NCBI RefSeq assembly: GCF_913055165.1 | Contig: NZ_CAJXJS010000005.1 | Span: forward strand, 1-64,000 | Direction of reading: 5' to 3' | Source of the DNA: an uncultured Devosia sp. | GTDB taxonomy: Bacteria; Pseudomonadota; Alphaproteobacteria; Rhizobiales; Devosiaceae | Length of the DNA: 64,000 nt | Shown: positions 43,153 to 51,871 of the stretch, piece by piece | Position numbering within the stretch: the stretch's first letter is position 1 | How the letters are laid out: every line of letters begins with the position of its first letter | Notes under the pieces: model-generated | Database searches by the model: none | Told to the model about the DNA's origin: nothing | What the model saw: only the letters and a program-made list of their open reading frames with translations | Translations under genes and position numbers: made by a program

Positions 43153-44567
43153 GGCAGGACAGCCTTCAATCGCAGCAGGGCGATGCGCTCCACCTGGGCG
43201 CATGCAGTGGCAAACTCGGCTTCCGCAACATTGGCGAGGCGCTGCTCAAAGCTTTCCAAGATGGACGCCTTGGTGTGGTCACGAACCGCGATGATGAAGG
43301 GAAACCCGAATTTTTCGACATAGGATGTGTTGAGCGCGGTGAACTTTTCGCGCTCGGCGTCGGTTAAGGCATCAAGCCCGGCCGACGCCTGTTCGGCCGT
43401 GGAGTCCGCAGTCAGGCGTTTGGCGGTCGCCAGCCTGCCTGCCAGGTCGGGATGGGCGCGCAACACGGCCAGGCGCTCCTCTGGCGAGGCCATGCGGAAC
43501 TGACTGCGCAGGGCGAAATGGAGGCCGACGGCGGTGTCATTGGCCGGACCCATCTCGGCATCCCAGGCGCGTTCGGCAATCCAGGGCGAGTGCTCGAAGA
43601 TCGAGCCATAGCGGGCGACGAAGTCGGCCTTCTCCAACTGGCTGGGAACAACTTCAGGCGCAACATAGGGGTGCGCCTTGGCCCAGTGCTCGGCGATCTC
43701 CAGCCGGGTCGGCACCCAGACCTTGTCGAAACCCTTGATGTAGTCGACGAATTTCTTGAGCCCTTGGTATCGGCCGGGCTGGCCGACAAGGCGGCAGTGC
43801 AGGCCGATCGACATCATCTTGGGCGAACCTGCCTGGCCCTCGGCATAAAGGCAGTCGAAGCTGTCCTTGAGGAAGGTGAAATACTCCTCGCCATTGTCGA
43901 AGCCCGGCCCGGTGACGAAGCGCATGTCATTGGTGGAGAGGCTATAGGGAATGATCAGCTGCGGCTTGCCACCAATGACCTTCCAATAGGGCAGGTCGTC
44001 GTCATAGGTGTCCGAGATATAGGCAAAGCCGCCCGCTTCAGCGACGAGTTCAATGGTGTTGAGGCTGGAGCGGCCCGTGTACCAGCCGAGCGGGCGTACG
44101 CCGGTGGCAATGGTGTGGAGGCGAATAGCCTCGGCGATCTGGGCGCGTTCCTCCTCTGCCGGCATGTCCTTGTGCTGCACCCATTTCAGTCCGTGACTGG
44201 CGATTTCCCAGCCGGCCTCCTGCATAGCGGCGAGTTGCGCGGGCGCGCGCATCAGCGCGGTGGCGACGCCATAGACGGTGACCGGTAGGCTGGCCTCGGT
44301 GAACAGCCGATGCAGCCGCCAGAAGCCTGCGCGGGCGCCATATTCATACATGCTCTCGACATTGGCGTGGCGCTGGCCGGGCCAGGGCGCTGCCCCCAGC
44401 ACGTCGACGAGAAATGCCTCTGAGGCGGCGTCGCCGTGCAGGATATTATTCTCCCCACCTTCTTCATAGTTGAGCACGAACTGCACTGCGACATGAGCGC
44501 CACCGGGCCAATTGGCATGAGGCGGATTTTGGCCATAGCCGTGCATGTCGCGGGGATAACGGTTCAT
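43149..44567 (-). CDS. puuE-uraD: Fused allantoinase PuuE and OHCU decarboxylase UraD
   Basis: The product has 472 aa and two enzymes. Residues 1 to about 300 are a polysaccharide-deacetylase-like allantoinase: FVLNYEEGGENNILHGDAAS, GVRPLGWYTGRSSLNTIELV, AYISDTYDDDLPYWKVIGGK and GLHCRLVGQPGRYQGLKKFV. Residues about 305-472 are UraD: FEHSPWIAERAW, RAHPDLAGRLATAKRLTADS, SAGLDALTDAE and FGFPFIIAVRDHTKASILES. The two halves catalyse consecutive steps, from OHCU to allantoin to allantoate, so the fusion is logical. It is encoded opposite to the xdh strand. Confidence 0.93.
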   Translation of the reverse strand: MNRYPRDMHGYGQNPPHANWPGGAHVAVQFVLNYEEGGENNILHGDAASEAFLVDVLGAAPWPGQRHANVESMYEYGARAGFWRLHRLFTEASLPVTVYGVATALMRAPAQLAAMQEAGWEIASHGLKWVQHKDMPAEEERAQIAEAIRLHTIATGVRPLGWYTGRSSLNTIELVAEAGGFAYISDTYDDDLPYWKVIGGKPQLIIPYSLSTNDMRFVTGPGFDNGEEYFTFLKDSFDCLYAEGQAGSPKMMSIGLHCRLVGQPGRYQGLKKFVDYIKGFDKVWVPTRLEIAEHWAKAHPYVAPEVVPSQLEKADFVARYGSIFEHSPWIAERAWDAEMGPANDTAVGLHFALRSQFRMASPEERLAVLRAHPDLAGRLATAKRLTADSTAEQASAGLDALTDAEREKFTALNTSYVEKFGFPFIIAVRDHTKASILESFEQRLANVAEAEFATACAQVERIALLRLKAVLP

Positions 44568-44713
44568 GGGGAGGTCTCTACAACATCAGGCAGGAGACCT
44601 AATGGTAAGCAGAAGGCGGAGGCGGATGCTAGGCCCCTGACTTGGCGGTCGGTCGCCCCGCCCCCATTCTCCCCATCAAGGGGAGTGACAGGTTGGGGAT
44701 GCCGCAATAGCTC
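44568..44713. other. 146-bp intergenic region with a degenerate palindromic motif
   Basis: Sequence near 44665-44690 (ATTCTCCCCATCAAGGGGAG) resembles the end of the larger element at 57438-57570. Both flanking genes are on the minus strand. No promoter could be assigned. Confidence 0.3.
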
Positions 44714-45142
44714 CTATGCATCCTTGCCGGCCACCTCTTCCAGCTTCTGCAGAAACGCCTTCCAGCCCGCATGGGCGCCGCCATAGGCCTGCTTCTGTTC
44801 CGGCCGGAACCCGGTCTGTTCGACGCGCAGATGCGTGCCGGTGGCGGTCGGGGTGAGGGTATAGGTGACCACGCTTTTGAGCGCATAGAGCGGGTCAGGG
44901 TTGTCGTGGTCCCAGGCATAGGACAGCGAGCGCTCCGGCTCGATGGCGAGGACCTCGCAATCCAGCACGCCACCCCATTCGCCGCGCAGCTTGAACTTGT
45001 GCCCGATCTCGGCCTTGAAGTCGTTGTTCATCAGCCATTCCGAAATCAGATGCGATTGGGTCAGCGCCTTCCAGATCTTGGCGACGGGCTGGTGGATTTC
45101 GCGCTCGACGACGACGGAGCGGGTTTCGGGGGCGGTCATCAT
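44714..45142 (-). CDS. SRPBCC (AHSA1-type) domain protein
   Basis: The 142-aa product contains VVEREIHQPVAKIWKALTQS, EWLMNNDFKAEIGHKFKLRG and a C-terminal helix with GGAHAGWKAFLQKLEEVAGK. It is the last gene of a five-gene minus-strand operon headed by an ArsR gene at 46.2 kb and starts 9 bp after the DUF1801 gene. Its function is unknown. Confidence 0.85.
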   Translation of the reverse strand: MMTAPETRSVVVEREIHQPVAKIWKALTQSHLISEWLMNNDFKAEIGHKFKLRGEWGGVLDCEVLAIEPERSLSYAWDHDNPDPLYALKSVVTYTLTPTATGTHLRVEQTGFRPEQKQAYGGAHAGWKAFLQKLEEVAGKDA

Positions 45143-45151
45143 GGGGTTGCC

Positions 45152-45574
45152 CTACGTCCTGGCTTTCTTGGTGGCGGCCCCGCCATTGGCGCGCGCCGCC
45201 GAGCGGATCAACTCCTTGAAGGCCCCGGCGTCGATGGTTTCGCCTTCGAAGAAGTCGATGGCGCGACGGACATTGCCCTCCAGGCTCGAATTGAACAGGT
45301 GGTCTGGGTCGGCAAGCGACGCACCCTTGGGAAAGGTGGTCTTCACCGCCGCCTTGTAGACCTCGCCGGTGCAGAGAATGCCGCTATGCGACCAGACCGG
45401 CTTGCCCCATTTCCACTCCTCGACGACGTCGGGAAGGGCCTCGTGAATGAGCTTGCGGATCATGGCGAGCTTGTCGCCGCGCCAGTCCGGCAGATCGGCG
45501 ATGCGCTTGTCGATGAGTTCGGTGGGCGTGGCACCAGTTGCCAGGTCGGCGGCGCTGTTCTTGGAAAAAGTCAT
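45152..45574 (-). CDS. DUF1801 protein
   Basis: The 140-aa product has the DUF1801 core EEWKWGKPVWSHSGILCTGE and VYKAAVKTTFPKGASL, and ends in a basic tail ATKKART. The fold resembles iron-binding or frataxin-like small proteins, but no activity is established. It follows the other DUF1801 gene by 11 bp. AAGG lies 9 nt before the ATG chosen at 45574. Confidence 0.82.
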   Translation of the reverse strand: MTFSKNSAADLATGATPTELIDKRIADLPDWRGDKLAMIRKLIHEALPDVVEEWKWGKPVWSHSGILCTGEVYKAAVKTTFPKGASLADPDHLFNSSLEGNVRRAIDFFEGETIDAGAFKELIRSAARANGGAATKKART

Positions 45575-45585
45575 GGTTCCAACCT

Positions 45586-46035
45586 TCACATCTTCTCGCC
45601 AGGCAATTGGCTTGCCTGTTTCACCCAATCGGTGAACTGGTCCTCATCAATGGTGTCGTTCTCGTAGATATCGAGATAGCGCACCTTTTCCTGCTTGGAG
45701 GTCCCGGGCGGCTTGGGGTCAAGCATTGCGCCATTGTGGAAGGCGACCTTCACGTATTTGGTCATGCAATGATAGCTGACGAAATAGATGTCCTGCTTAG
45801 TCCCGTAAAATGGCGTGTTCCACTTCACGGCCTTCTCGACGCCGGGGACGGCCCTTGCGATGAGGGCATCCAGCTTTTCGCCGACGGCCCGCTGCCAACC
45901 GGGCATGGCAGCGATGTAGCGCTGCACCACCTCGTCGCCATAGCCCTTGGCGATCTGCGGATTGCCGCCAGCCAGGCGGACGATGCCGTCCGGTCCCGGT
46001 TTGAGCGGCGGCCGTTTTCCCTTGCCCTCAGGCAT
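45586..46035 (-). CDS. DUF1801 protein
   Basis: The 149-aa protein has the core EKAVKWNTPFYGTKQDIYFV and YVKVAFHNGAMLDPKPPG, with an N-terminal basic, Pro-rich stretch. It is a divergent paralog of the next gene (45152-45574). Its ATG lies inside the end of the small membrane protein gene (8-bp overlap), so the two are coupled. Confidence 0.82.
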   Translation of the reverse strand: MPEGKGKRPPLKPGPDGIVRLAGGNPQIAKGYGDEVVQRYIAAMPGWQRAVGEKLDALIARAVPGVEKAVKWNTPFYGTKQDIYFVSYHCMTKYVKVAFHNGAMLDPKPPGTSKQEKVRYLDIYENDTIDEDQFTDWVKQASQLPGEKM

Positions 46036-46249
46036 GGTTCAGCCCGGCGCGACGACGCGCAAAGTAGTGCTGGAAGAACATGAAGAGGCCCGAGAACAAC
46101 AGCAGGAAGAGCGGCAGCAGCGGCGAATAGGTTACCAGTGCGGGCACATCGGCCTGGCCGAGCAAGCCTATGGCCACGAAATTGGCGATGACGGTGAGCG
46201 TGAAAACCATCGAGGTCCAGCGATGAAAGGCACGAATGAAACGGATCAT
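46028..46249 (-). CDS. Small two-helix membrane protein
   Basis: The 73-aa protein has two hydrophobic stretches (SMVFTLTVIANFVAIGLL and SPLLPLFLLLFSGLFMFF) and a basic C-terminus. The ATG overlaps the arsR stop (ATGA) and the stop overlaps the following gene, so it is surely translated with its neighbours. I recognise no named family. Confidence 0.75.
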   Translation of the reverse strand: MIRFIRAFHRWTSMVFTLTVIANFVAIGLLGQADVPALVTYSPLLPLFLLLFSGLFMFFQHYFARRRAGLNHA

Positions 46250-46569
46250 TGGTCTATCCTTGTGAGCAAATTTTCGAGGGCATCCAGCCGCCCCTCCCAG
46301 AAGCCGGCCATTTCCCGGGTCCAATCCATCAGGGGGCTCAGGCCTTGTACTTGGGCCGAATAATGCGTCTGTCGTCCGGCGTGGCGATCCCGCACCAGGC
46401 CCGCCTGCTTGAGCACTGCCAGATGCTTGGAGACGGTGGGCTGCGCGACTCCGGCGGCATTTGTCAATGTGCCGACCGTCTGTTCGCCCTGTTTGCAGAG
46501 CTGTTCGAAAATGGCCCGCCGCGTGGGGTCGGCAAGAGAGCGGAACAGGGCATCCTGACGGTCGTTCAT
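46246..46569 (-). CDS. ArsR-family transcriptional regulator
   Basis: The 107-aa product contains ALFRSLADPTRRAIFEQLCK and GVAQPTVSKHLAVLKQAGLV, a winged-helix repressor of the SRPBCC-linked kind with no metal motif. It heads an operon of membrane protein, two DUF1801 genes and an AHSA1 gene. A 50-bp concentric dyad just upstream of the start codon is the likely autoregulatory operator. Confidence 0.88.
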   Translation of the reverse strand: MNDRQDALFRSLADPTRRAIFEQLCKQGEQTVGTLTNAAGVAQPTVSKHLAVLKQAGLVRDRHAGRQTHYSAQVQGLSPLMDWTREMAGFWEGRLDALENLLTRIDQ

Positions 46570-46573
46570 GGTT

Positions 46574-46623
46574 ATCCATTCACGTTTGGCTATGGGTTTA
46601 TTCATAGCTGATCGTGAATGGAT
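46574..46623. promoter_or_regulatory. Concentric double-dyad operator upstream of arsR
   Basis: Outer arms ATCCATTCACG (46574-46584) and CGTGAATGGAT (46613-46623) and inner arms GCTATG (46589-46594) and CATAGC (46603-46608) are all perfect and share one centre at 46598.5. The site starts 5 bp upstream of the arsR start codon and overlaps the region where its promoter must lie. Confidence 0.7.
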
Positions 46624-46640
46624 GTCAATCGGTGCTGGGA

Positions 46641-47621
46641 TCAGACTGCGCCCGGCAGGCTCAGGTTTTCGAAATAGGCTTTGGCGTGTTCGTAGAAAAT
46701 GGCCGGTGCGAGGTGCAGCGAACTGCCCGCGCGCACTAGGATGCCGAAGCGGTTGGTGGGTACGCCGCCGTCCTGAAGCGGCCGGAAAACCAGCCGTCCG
46801 GAGGCAATTTCGTTCTGCGCACCAATCGGGGTCATGATCGAGACATAGTGTCCGCCCAGCGCCAGTTCCACCAGCAGGCGAATGGAACTGACCTCCACCA
46901 GCGGCGGGGTGATGTTGGCCGAGGATTTGAGGAAGGGCTCGATCACCTCGCGAATGGATATCTCTGGCTTGCCAACGGCGAGGGGATGGTCGAGGCATTG
47001 CGCCATGGTCAGGTGCTGAACCGTCGCCAGCGGATGGTCGGGAGACATGAGCGCACCGATAGAAACGTCGCGGCGAAAGGCGACGTCGACCTGGCGCGGG
47101 GGCTTGGCGATGAAGCCAAAGCCGATGTCGATCCGCTCATCGACCAACCGTTCAACCACTTCGGCCGAGGGAATGATCGCGACATCTAGTGTCAGGCGGG
47201 GATAGCGCTTGCCAAACTCGGTGAGCAGGATCGGCAGGAAGGATAGTCCGACGCTTTCGGCGGCTGCGATGCGCACCGAGCCGGCGCGGACCCCACGCAG
47301 CAGTTCGATTTCCGAGACGGCCGCTTCCATGGGCGCTACGAGCCTGCGCGAATGACGAAACAGGATTTCGCCAGCCGGAGACAGGCGCAGGCGGCGCTTT
47401 TCCCGCAGAAACAGGGCTATGCCCAGGGCGTCTTCCAGTTGCGCCACCTGCCGTGTCACTGCCGAAGAGGCGACGTCGAGCCGCCGCGCCGCCTCCCTTA
47501 TGGACAGGTGCGTGGCCACCGCGTTGAAATAGAGCAGGGAAGGCTGGTGAAACACACGCGCCAGAAGGCTTGAGGAAAGCGCATGCTCACGGGGTCGGTC
47601 GGCGGCTGGACGGTGTTCCAT
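46641..47621 (-). CDS. LysR-family regulator beside the purine operon
   Basis: The 326-aa product has an N-terminal helix-turn-helix HLSIREAARRLDVASSAVTR followed by the usual LysR effector domain (GSVRIAAAESVGLSFLPILL, ERIDIGFGFIAKPPRQVDVA). It is divergent from uraH-xdhABC and is the natural candidate to control them. GGAGCAGC precedes the chosen ATG; an ATG 11 codons upstream is possible. The effector may be urate or xanthine, by inference from context only. Confidence 0.88.
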   Translation of the reverse strand: MEHRPAADRPREHALSSSLLARVFHQPSLLYFNAVATHLSIREAARRLDVASSAVTRQVAQLEDALGIALFLREKRRLRLSPAGEILFRHSRRLVAPMEAAVSEIELLRGVRAGSVRIAAAESVGLSFLPILLTEFGKRYPRLTLDVAIIPSAEVVERLVDERIDIGFGFIAKPPRQVDVAFRRDVSIGALMSPDHPLATVQHLTMAQCLDHPLAVGKPEISIREVIEPFLKSSANITPPLVEVSSIRLLVELALGGHYVSIMTPIGAQNEIASGRLVFRPLQDGGVPTNRFGILVRAGSSLHLAPAIFYEHAKAYFENLSLPGAV

Positions 47622-47655
47622 GGCGCTGCTCCGTTGTTGCCGTTTCGGCAGCATA

Positions 47656-47676
47656 ATGCTCCCAATTTGAGAGTAT
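47656..47676. promoter_or_regulatory. Candidate LysR box between lysR and uraH
   Basis: ATGCTC-N9-GAGTAT (47656-47661, 47671-47676) is an imperfect dyad with 5 of 6 paired positions. It lies in the 98-bp divergent spacer, as LysR sites usually do. The match is weak, but the location is right. Confidence 0.35.
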
Positions 47677-47719
47677 CAAGAGCAGAAGTGCATGCTAAGG
47701 TGCACCTTGGGGAACGAAG

Positions 47720-48079
47720 ATGGAGCAGCAGATGGGCGGAGCCCTCACCACCCATGTCCTGGATACCATGCATGGCAAGCCGGCGCGGGGCATGCGGCTG
47801 GAGTTGCATTTCGTGCATGGTGATCACACCCACCACCTGCTCGATAGCTATACCAATGCTGATGGGCGGGTCGATCAACCGCTGCTGAGCGACGAGTTCC
47901 AGCAGGGCGAATATGAAATCCGCTTCCATGTCGGCCAGTATTTCGAGCGCATCGGGGTGGAGATCGAGACACCGTTTCTCGATGTGGTGCCGATCCGGTT
48001 CACCATCTCCGAGGACAAGCACTACCACGTGCCGCTGCTGGTCAGTCCCTTCGCCTATTCGACCTATCGGGGGAGCTGA
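47720..48079 (+). CDS. uraH: 5-hydroxyisourate hydrolase
   Basis: The 119-aa transthyretin-like hydrolase turns 5-hydroxyisourate into OHCU. It shows [20 protein letters not shown] with the first active-site His, [33 protein letters not shown] and the conserved C-terminal Y-R-G-S. GGGGAACG lies upstream of the ATG. It is first gene of the uraH-xdhABC-transporter strand, 4 bp before xdhA. Confidence 0.95.
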   Translation: MEQQMGGALTTHVLDTMHGKPARGMRLELHFVHGDHTHHLLDSYTNADGRVDQPLLSDEFQQGEYEIRFHVGQYFERIGVEIETPFLDVVPIRFTISEDKHYHVPLLVSPFAYSTYRGS

Positions 48080-48082
48080 GCC

Positions 48083-49549
48083 ATGGTCGAGGTCGGCAAC
48101 GCCATTCGTTTCCTGCTCAATGGCGAGGAGATCAGCCTCACTGACGTCGCCCCCGACCTGACCCTGCTCGATTGGCTGCGGCTGGAACGCCGTTTGCGCG
48201 GCTCCAAGGAGGGCTGCGCCGAAGGCGATTGCGGCGCCTGTACCGTTCTGGTCGGGCGGCTGATGGATGACGAGATCATCTATGACACCGTCACCGCCTG
48301 TATCCGCTTTGTGGCGAGCCTGCACGGCACGCATGTGGTGACCATCGAGCATCTGCGTGGCGAAAACGGCGCCTTGCATCCGGTGCAGCAGGCCATGGTC
48401 GATCACCACGGGTCCCAATGCGGCTTCTGTACGCCCGGCTTCGTCATGAGCCTTTATGGCTTGTGGATGCGCAATCCCGACCCCTCGCAGGCGGCGGTGG
48501 AAAAGGCCCTGCAGGGCAATCTCTGCCGCTGCACCGGCTATGCACCGATCATCCGGGCCGCGCAATCCATGTCCAGCTATGGCCAGCCGCAGGGCGACCC
48601 GCTCTGGGCCGAGCGCATTGCTGTCACCAACACGCTCAAGGCCATGCATGACGGATGTCGTGTCGAAATCGGCGAGGGTGATGGCAAGATCATCATTCCT
48701 GCGTCTGTCGACGATTTCGCGGCGGCTTATGAGGCCAGCCCGGACGCAAGGATTGTGGCTGGCTCGACCGATGTGGGGCTTTGGGTCACCAAGTTCATGC
48801 GCAGGATCGGCCCGGTCATTTTCATCGGGCATCTGCAGGAATTGAAGCGCATCGCCGAGAATGACAGCGAAGTGCGCTTCTATGCCGGTGTCTCTTACTC
48901 GGAAGCGCAGCCGGTCATCGCCGCCAATTTCCCGCAACTGGTCGAGCTGTGGGACCGCATAGCCGGTGAGCAGATCCGCAATATGGGGACGATCGGGGGC
49001 AATATTGCCAATGGTTCGCCCATCGGTGACACGCCTCCTCCCTTTATTGCGCTGGGCGCCAAGCTGCATTTGCGCCGCGGCGAGCATCGGCGTGAGATCA
49101 AGCTGGAAGATTATTTTCTGGCCTATGGCAAGCAGGACCGGGAGCCAGGCGAGTTCGTCGAAAGCGTGACCATTCCGCTGCTGCCGGCAGGGGAGAAGTT
49201 TGCCACCTACAAGCTCTCCAAACGCCGCGACGAAGATATCTCGTCATTGTGCGGCGCTTTCCGGGTTTTCGTGAATGATGCTGGCGTGGTGGGCATGGCC
49301 CGCATCGCCTTTGGCGGCATGGCCGCAACGCCAAAGCGCGCCAAGGCCGTCGAGGCCGCGCTGGTGGGCAAGCCGTGGACGATGGAAACCATTGAAGGCG
49401 TAGTCGGCCAATTTGCCGAGGACTACCAGCCGATCAGCGATATGCGCGCGTCTGCCGATTATCGCATGCTGGCCGCGCAGAACCTGCTCAAGCGTTTCTT
49501 CCTGTGGACCCAGGAGCGGAGTGAGCGGCTGGCGAGGGAGGTGGCCTGA
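48083..49549 (+). CDS. xdhA: Xanthine dehydrogenase small subunit (2Fe-2S and FAD domains)
   Basis: The 488-aa subunit has a plant-type 2Fe-2S centre in KEGCAEGDCGACTVLVGRL, a second in QCGFCTPGFVMSLYGLWMRN and GNLCRCTGYAPIIRAAQSM, then an FAD domain from about residue 195 (IVAGSTDVGLWVTKFMRRIG, GNIANGSPIGDTPPPFIALG). It passes electrons from the molybdenum centre of XdhB to NAD. Its stop overlaps the xdhB start (TGATG). Confidence 0.95.
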   Translation: MVEVGNAIRFLLNGEEISLTDVAPDLTLLDWLRLERRLRGSKEGCAEGDCGACTVLVGRLMDDEIIYDTVTACIRFVASLHGTHVVTIEHLRGENGALHPVQQAMVDHHGSQCGFCTPGFVMSLYGLWMRNPDPSQAAVEKALQGNLCRCTGYAPIIRAAQSMSSYGQPQGDPLWAERIAVTNTLKAMHDGCRVEIGEGDGKIIIPASVDDFAAAYEASPDARIVAGSTDVGLWVTKFMRRIGPVIFIGHLQELKRIAENDSEVRFYAGVSYSEAQPVIAANFPQLVELWDRIAGEQIRNMGTIGGNIANGSPIGDTPPPFIALGAKLHLRRGEHRREIKLEDYFLAYGKQDREPGEFVESVTIPLLPAGEKFATYKLSKRRDEDISSLCGAFRVFVNDAGVVGMARIAFGGMAATPKRAKAVEAALVGKPWTMETIEGVVGQFAEDYQPISDMRASADYRMLAAQNLLKRFFLWTQERSERLAREVA

Positions 49550-51870
49550 TGAACAAGCAGAACATGTCCCTCGCCACACTCCATATGCCCACGCGCCACG
49601 ACAGCGGCCCCAAGCATGTCACCGGCACCGCCGAATATATCGACGACATGATCGAGCCGGTCGGCACCATGCATGCCTATCTGGGGCTTTCGACCCGCCC
49701 GCATGCCGAGATCGCCGGCGTGGACCTTGAGGCGGTGCGATCAGCACCGGGTGTCATAGGGGTGCTGACAGCTGACGATATTCCCGGCGAGAACGATGTC
49801 AGCCCCAGCCACAAGCATGACGAGCCGATCTTTGCGGTGGGCGAAGTTCAATTCTGGGGACAGTCGCTTTTTGCGGTCATAGCCGAGACGCGGGATGCCG
49901 CTCGGCGGGCAGCGCAACTGGCCCGGATCGACTATCGCGACAGACCGTGGATACCCGATGTCCGCGCCGCACAGGCGGCTGGCGGCAAGTTCGTGACCGA
50001 GCCGCTGAAACTGGAGCGGGGCGAGGTCGATGCCGGATTGGCGGCGGCACCCCGCCGGGTCAAAGGCGCCATTTCCATTGGTGGTCAGGACCATTTCTAC
50101 CTTGAGGGACAAATCGCCTTTGCCATCCCGGGCGAGGATGAGGATGTCACTGTCTATTCCTCGACGCAGCATCCCAGCGAAGTGCAGCTGATGGTCGCGC
50201 AGGTGCTGGGCATCCGGCACAGCGCTGTGACCGTCAATGTGCGGCGCATGGGTGGTGGCTTTGGGGGCAAGGAAACACAGGGCAACCTGTTCGCTGCCGT
50301 TGCCGCGCTGGCGGCCAAGAAGTGGAACCGCGCCTGCAAGATTCGTCCGGATCGCGACGACGACATGCAGGCGACCGGCAAGCGGCATGACTTCGTGGTC
50401 GATTACGACGTGGGTTACGACGACAGCGGCAAGATACTTGCGGTCGATGCAGTCTATGGCGCGCGGGGCGGCTTCTCGTCGGACCTCACCGGGCCGGTCA
50501 CCGACCGGGCGCTGTTCCACGCCGACAATGCCTATTGGTACCCTGCGGTCCGGGTCCGGTCGGAACCGCTCTACACCAACACCGTATCCAATACCGCTTT
50601 TCGTGGGTTCGGCGGGCCGCAGGGCATGGTCGCCTGCGAGCGCTGGGTGGAAGACATCGCCTATGCGCTCGGCAAGGACCCGCTCGACATTCGCAAGGCC
50701 AATTTCTACGGCACCGACAGCAATAACGTCACGCCCTATCATCAGGTCGTCGAGGACAATATCGTTCACCGCGTGGTGGACGAGTTGGAAAAGTCATCGG
50801 ATTACCAGGCGCGACGCAAAGCGGTTCTCGCGTTCAACAAGACCAGCACCACGCTCAAGAAGGGTATCGCACTGACGCCGGTGAAATTCGGCATTTCCTT
50901 CACCGCCACCTGGTACAATCAGGCCGGTGCCTTGGTCCATGTCTATAAGGATGGCTCGATCCACCTCAGCCATGGTGGCACCGAGATGGGGCAGGGCCTT
51001 TACGTCAAGGTCGCCCAGGTCGTGGCCGAGGCCTTCGGGGTTAATCTCGACACGGTCAAGATCATGGCCACGTCCACCGGCAAGGTCCCGAACACTTCCG
51101 CCACAGCCGCTTCCTCGGGTTCTGATCTCAATGGCATGGCTGCATGGGATGCCTGCGAACAGATCAAGTCGCGCATGCTGGCGCATGCGGCCAGGCTCTA
51201 TGATGCCGACGAGGCGGATTGTCACTGGGTTACCGGCGGATTGAACGTCGGCAAGAAGCATGTGCCTTTTGCCGAATTGGCCGCGTCCGCGTACCTGAAC
51301 CGGGTGCAGCTTTCGGCGGCTGGTTTCTACAAGACACCCAAAATCCATTGGGACCGGGCCACGGGCCGGGGGCACCCCTTCTACTACTTCGCCTATGGCG
51401 CCTCGGTCAGTGAAGTGACCATCGATACGTTCACCGGAGAATATACCGTCGACCGCGTCGACATCCTCCACGACGTCGGCAGATCGCTCAACCCTGCCGT
51501 CGATCTTGGGCAGATCGAAGGTGGTTTCATCCAGGGCATGGGGTGGCTGACGACCGAGGAGCTTGTCTGGGACCAGAAGGGCCAACTGCGCACCCACGCC
51601 CCCTCGACCTACAAGATTCCCCTGGCCTCGGATGTGCCACCGATCTTCAACGTCAAAATTGCCGAATGGTCGGTCAATCGCGAACCGACGATCGGCCGGT
51701 CCAAGGCCGTGGGCGAACCCCCCTTCATGCTCGCCATCAGTGTGGTGGAGGCCCTGGGCATGGCGGTGGCCAGCGTGGCGGACTATCGCCATGCGCCCCG
51801 GCTCGATACCCCGGTCACCCCGGAGCGGGTGCTGATGGGGGTGAAGCGGCTCAAGGGGCTCGGCATCTGA
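49549..51870 (+). CDS. xdhB: Xanthine dehydrogenase molybdenum-binding subunit
   Basis: The 773-aa subunit contains the molybdopterin-contact motifs GGGFGGKETQGNLFAAVAAL and NTAFRGFGGPQGMVACERW, then GGTEMGQGLYVKVAQVVAEA, the active-site Glu region KAVGEPPFMLAISVVEALGM and KIPLASDVPP. It oxidises hypoxanthine and xanthine to urate. It is followed after 1 bp by xdhC, which is needed to mature it. Confidence 0.95.
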   Translation: MNKQNMSLATLHMPTRHDSGPKHVTGTAEYIDDMIEPVGTMHAYLGLSTRPHAEIAGVDLEAVRSAPGVIGVLTADDIPGENDVSPSHKHDEPIFAVGEVQFWGQSLFAVIAETRDAARRAAQLARIDYRDRPWIPDVRAAQAAGGKFVTEPLKLERGEVDAGLAAAPRRVKGAISIGGQDHFYLEGQIAFAIPGEDEDVTVYSSTQHPSEVQLMVAQVLGIRHSAVTVNVRRMGGGFGGKETQGNLFAAVAALAAKKWNRACKIRPDRDDDMQATGKRHDFVVDYDVGYDDSGKILAVDAVYGARGGFSSDLTGPVTDRALFHADNAYWYPAVRVRSEPLYTNTVSNTAFRGFGGPQGMVACERWVEDIAYALGKDPLDIRKANFYGTDSNNVTPYHQVVEDNIVHRVVDELEKSSDYQARRKAVLAFNKTSTTLKKGIALTPVKFGISFTATWYNQAGALVHVYKDGSIHLSHGGTEMGQGLYVKVAQVVAEAFGVNLDTVKIMATSTGKVPNTSATAASSGSDLNGMAAWDACEQIKSRMLAHAARLYDADEADCHWVTGGLNVGKKHVPFAELAASAYLNRVQLSAAGFYKTPKIHWDRATGRGHPFYYFAYGASVSEVTIDTFTGEYTVDRVDILHDVGRSLNPAVDLGQIEGGFIQGMGWLTTEELVWDQKGQLRTHAPSTYKIPLASDVPPIFNVKIAEWSVNREPTIGRSKAVGEPPFMLAISVVEALGMAVASVADYRHAPRLDTPVTPERVLMGVKRLKGLGI

Positions 51871-51871
51871 C

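Noticed and set aside
42868-43203. 111-codon minus-strand frame between the VOC gene and puuE-uraD
   Set aside because: Overlaps the ends of two real genes, is Arg/Pro/His-rich and shows no domain.
47498-49087. 529-codon minus-strand frame over uraH and xdhA
   Set aside because: Antisense to two confidently identified purine genes; typical GC-rich mirror frame.
49741-50769. 342-codon open frame opposite xdhB
   Set aside because: Antisense to a clearly conserved molybdoenzyme subunit; no ribosome-binding site or domain.
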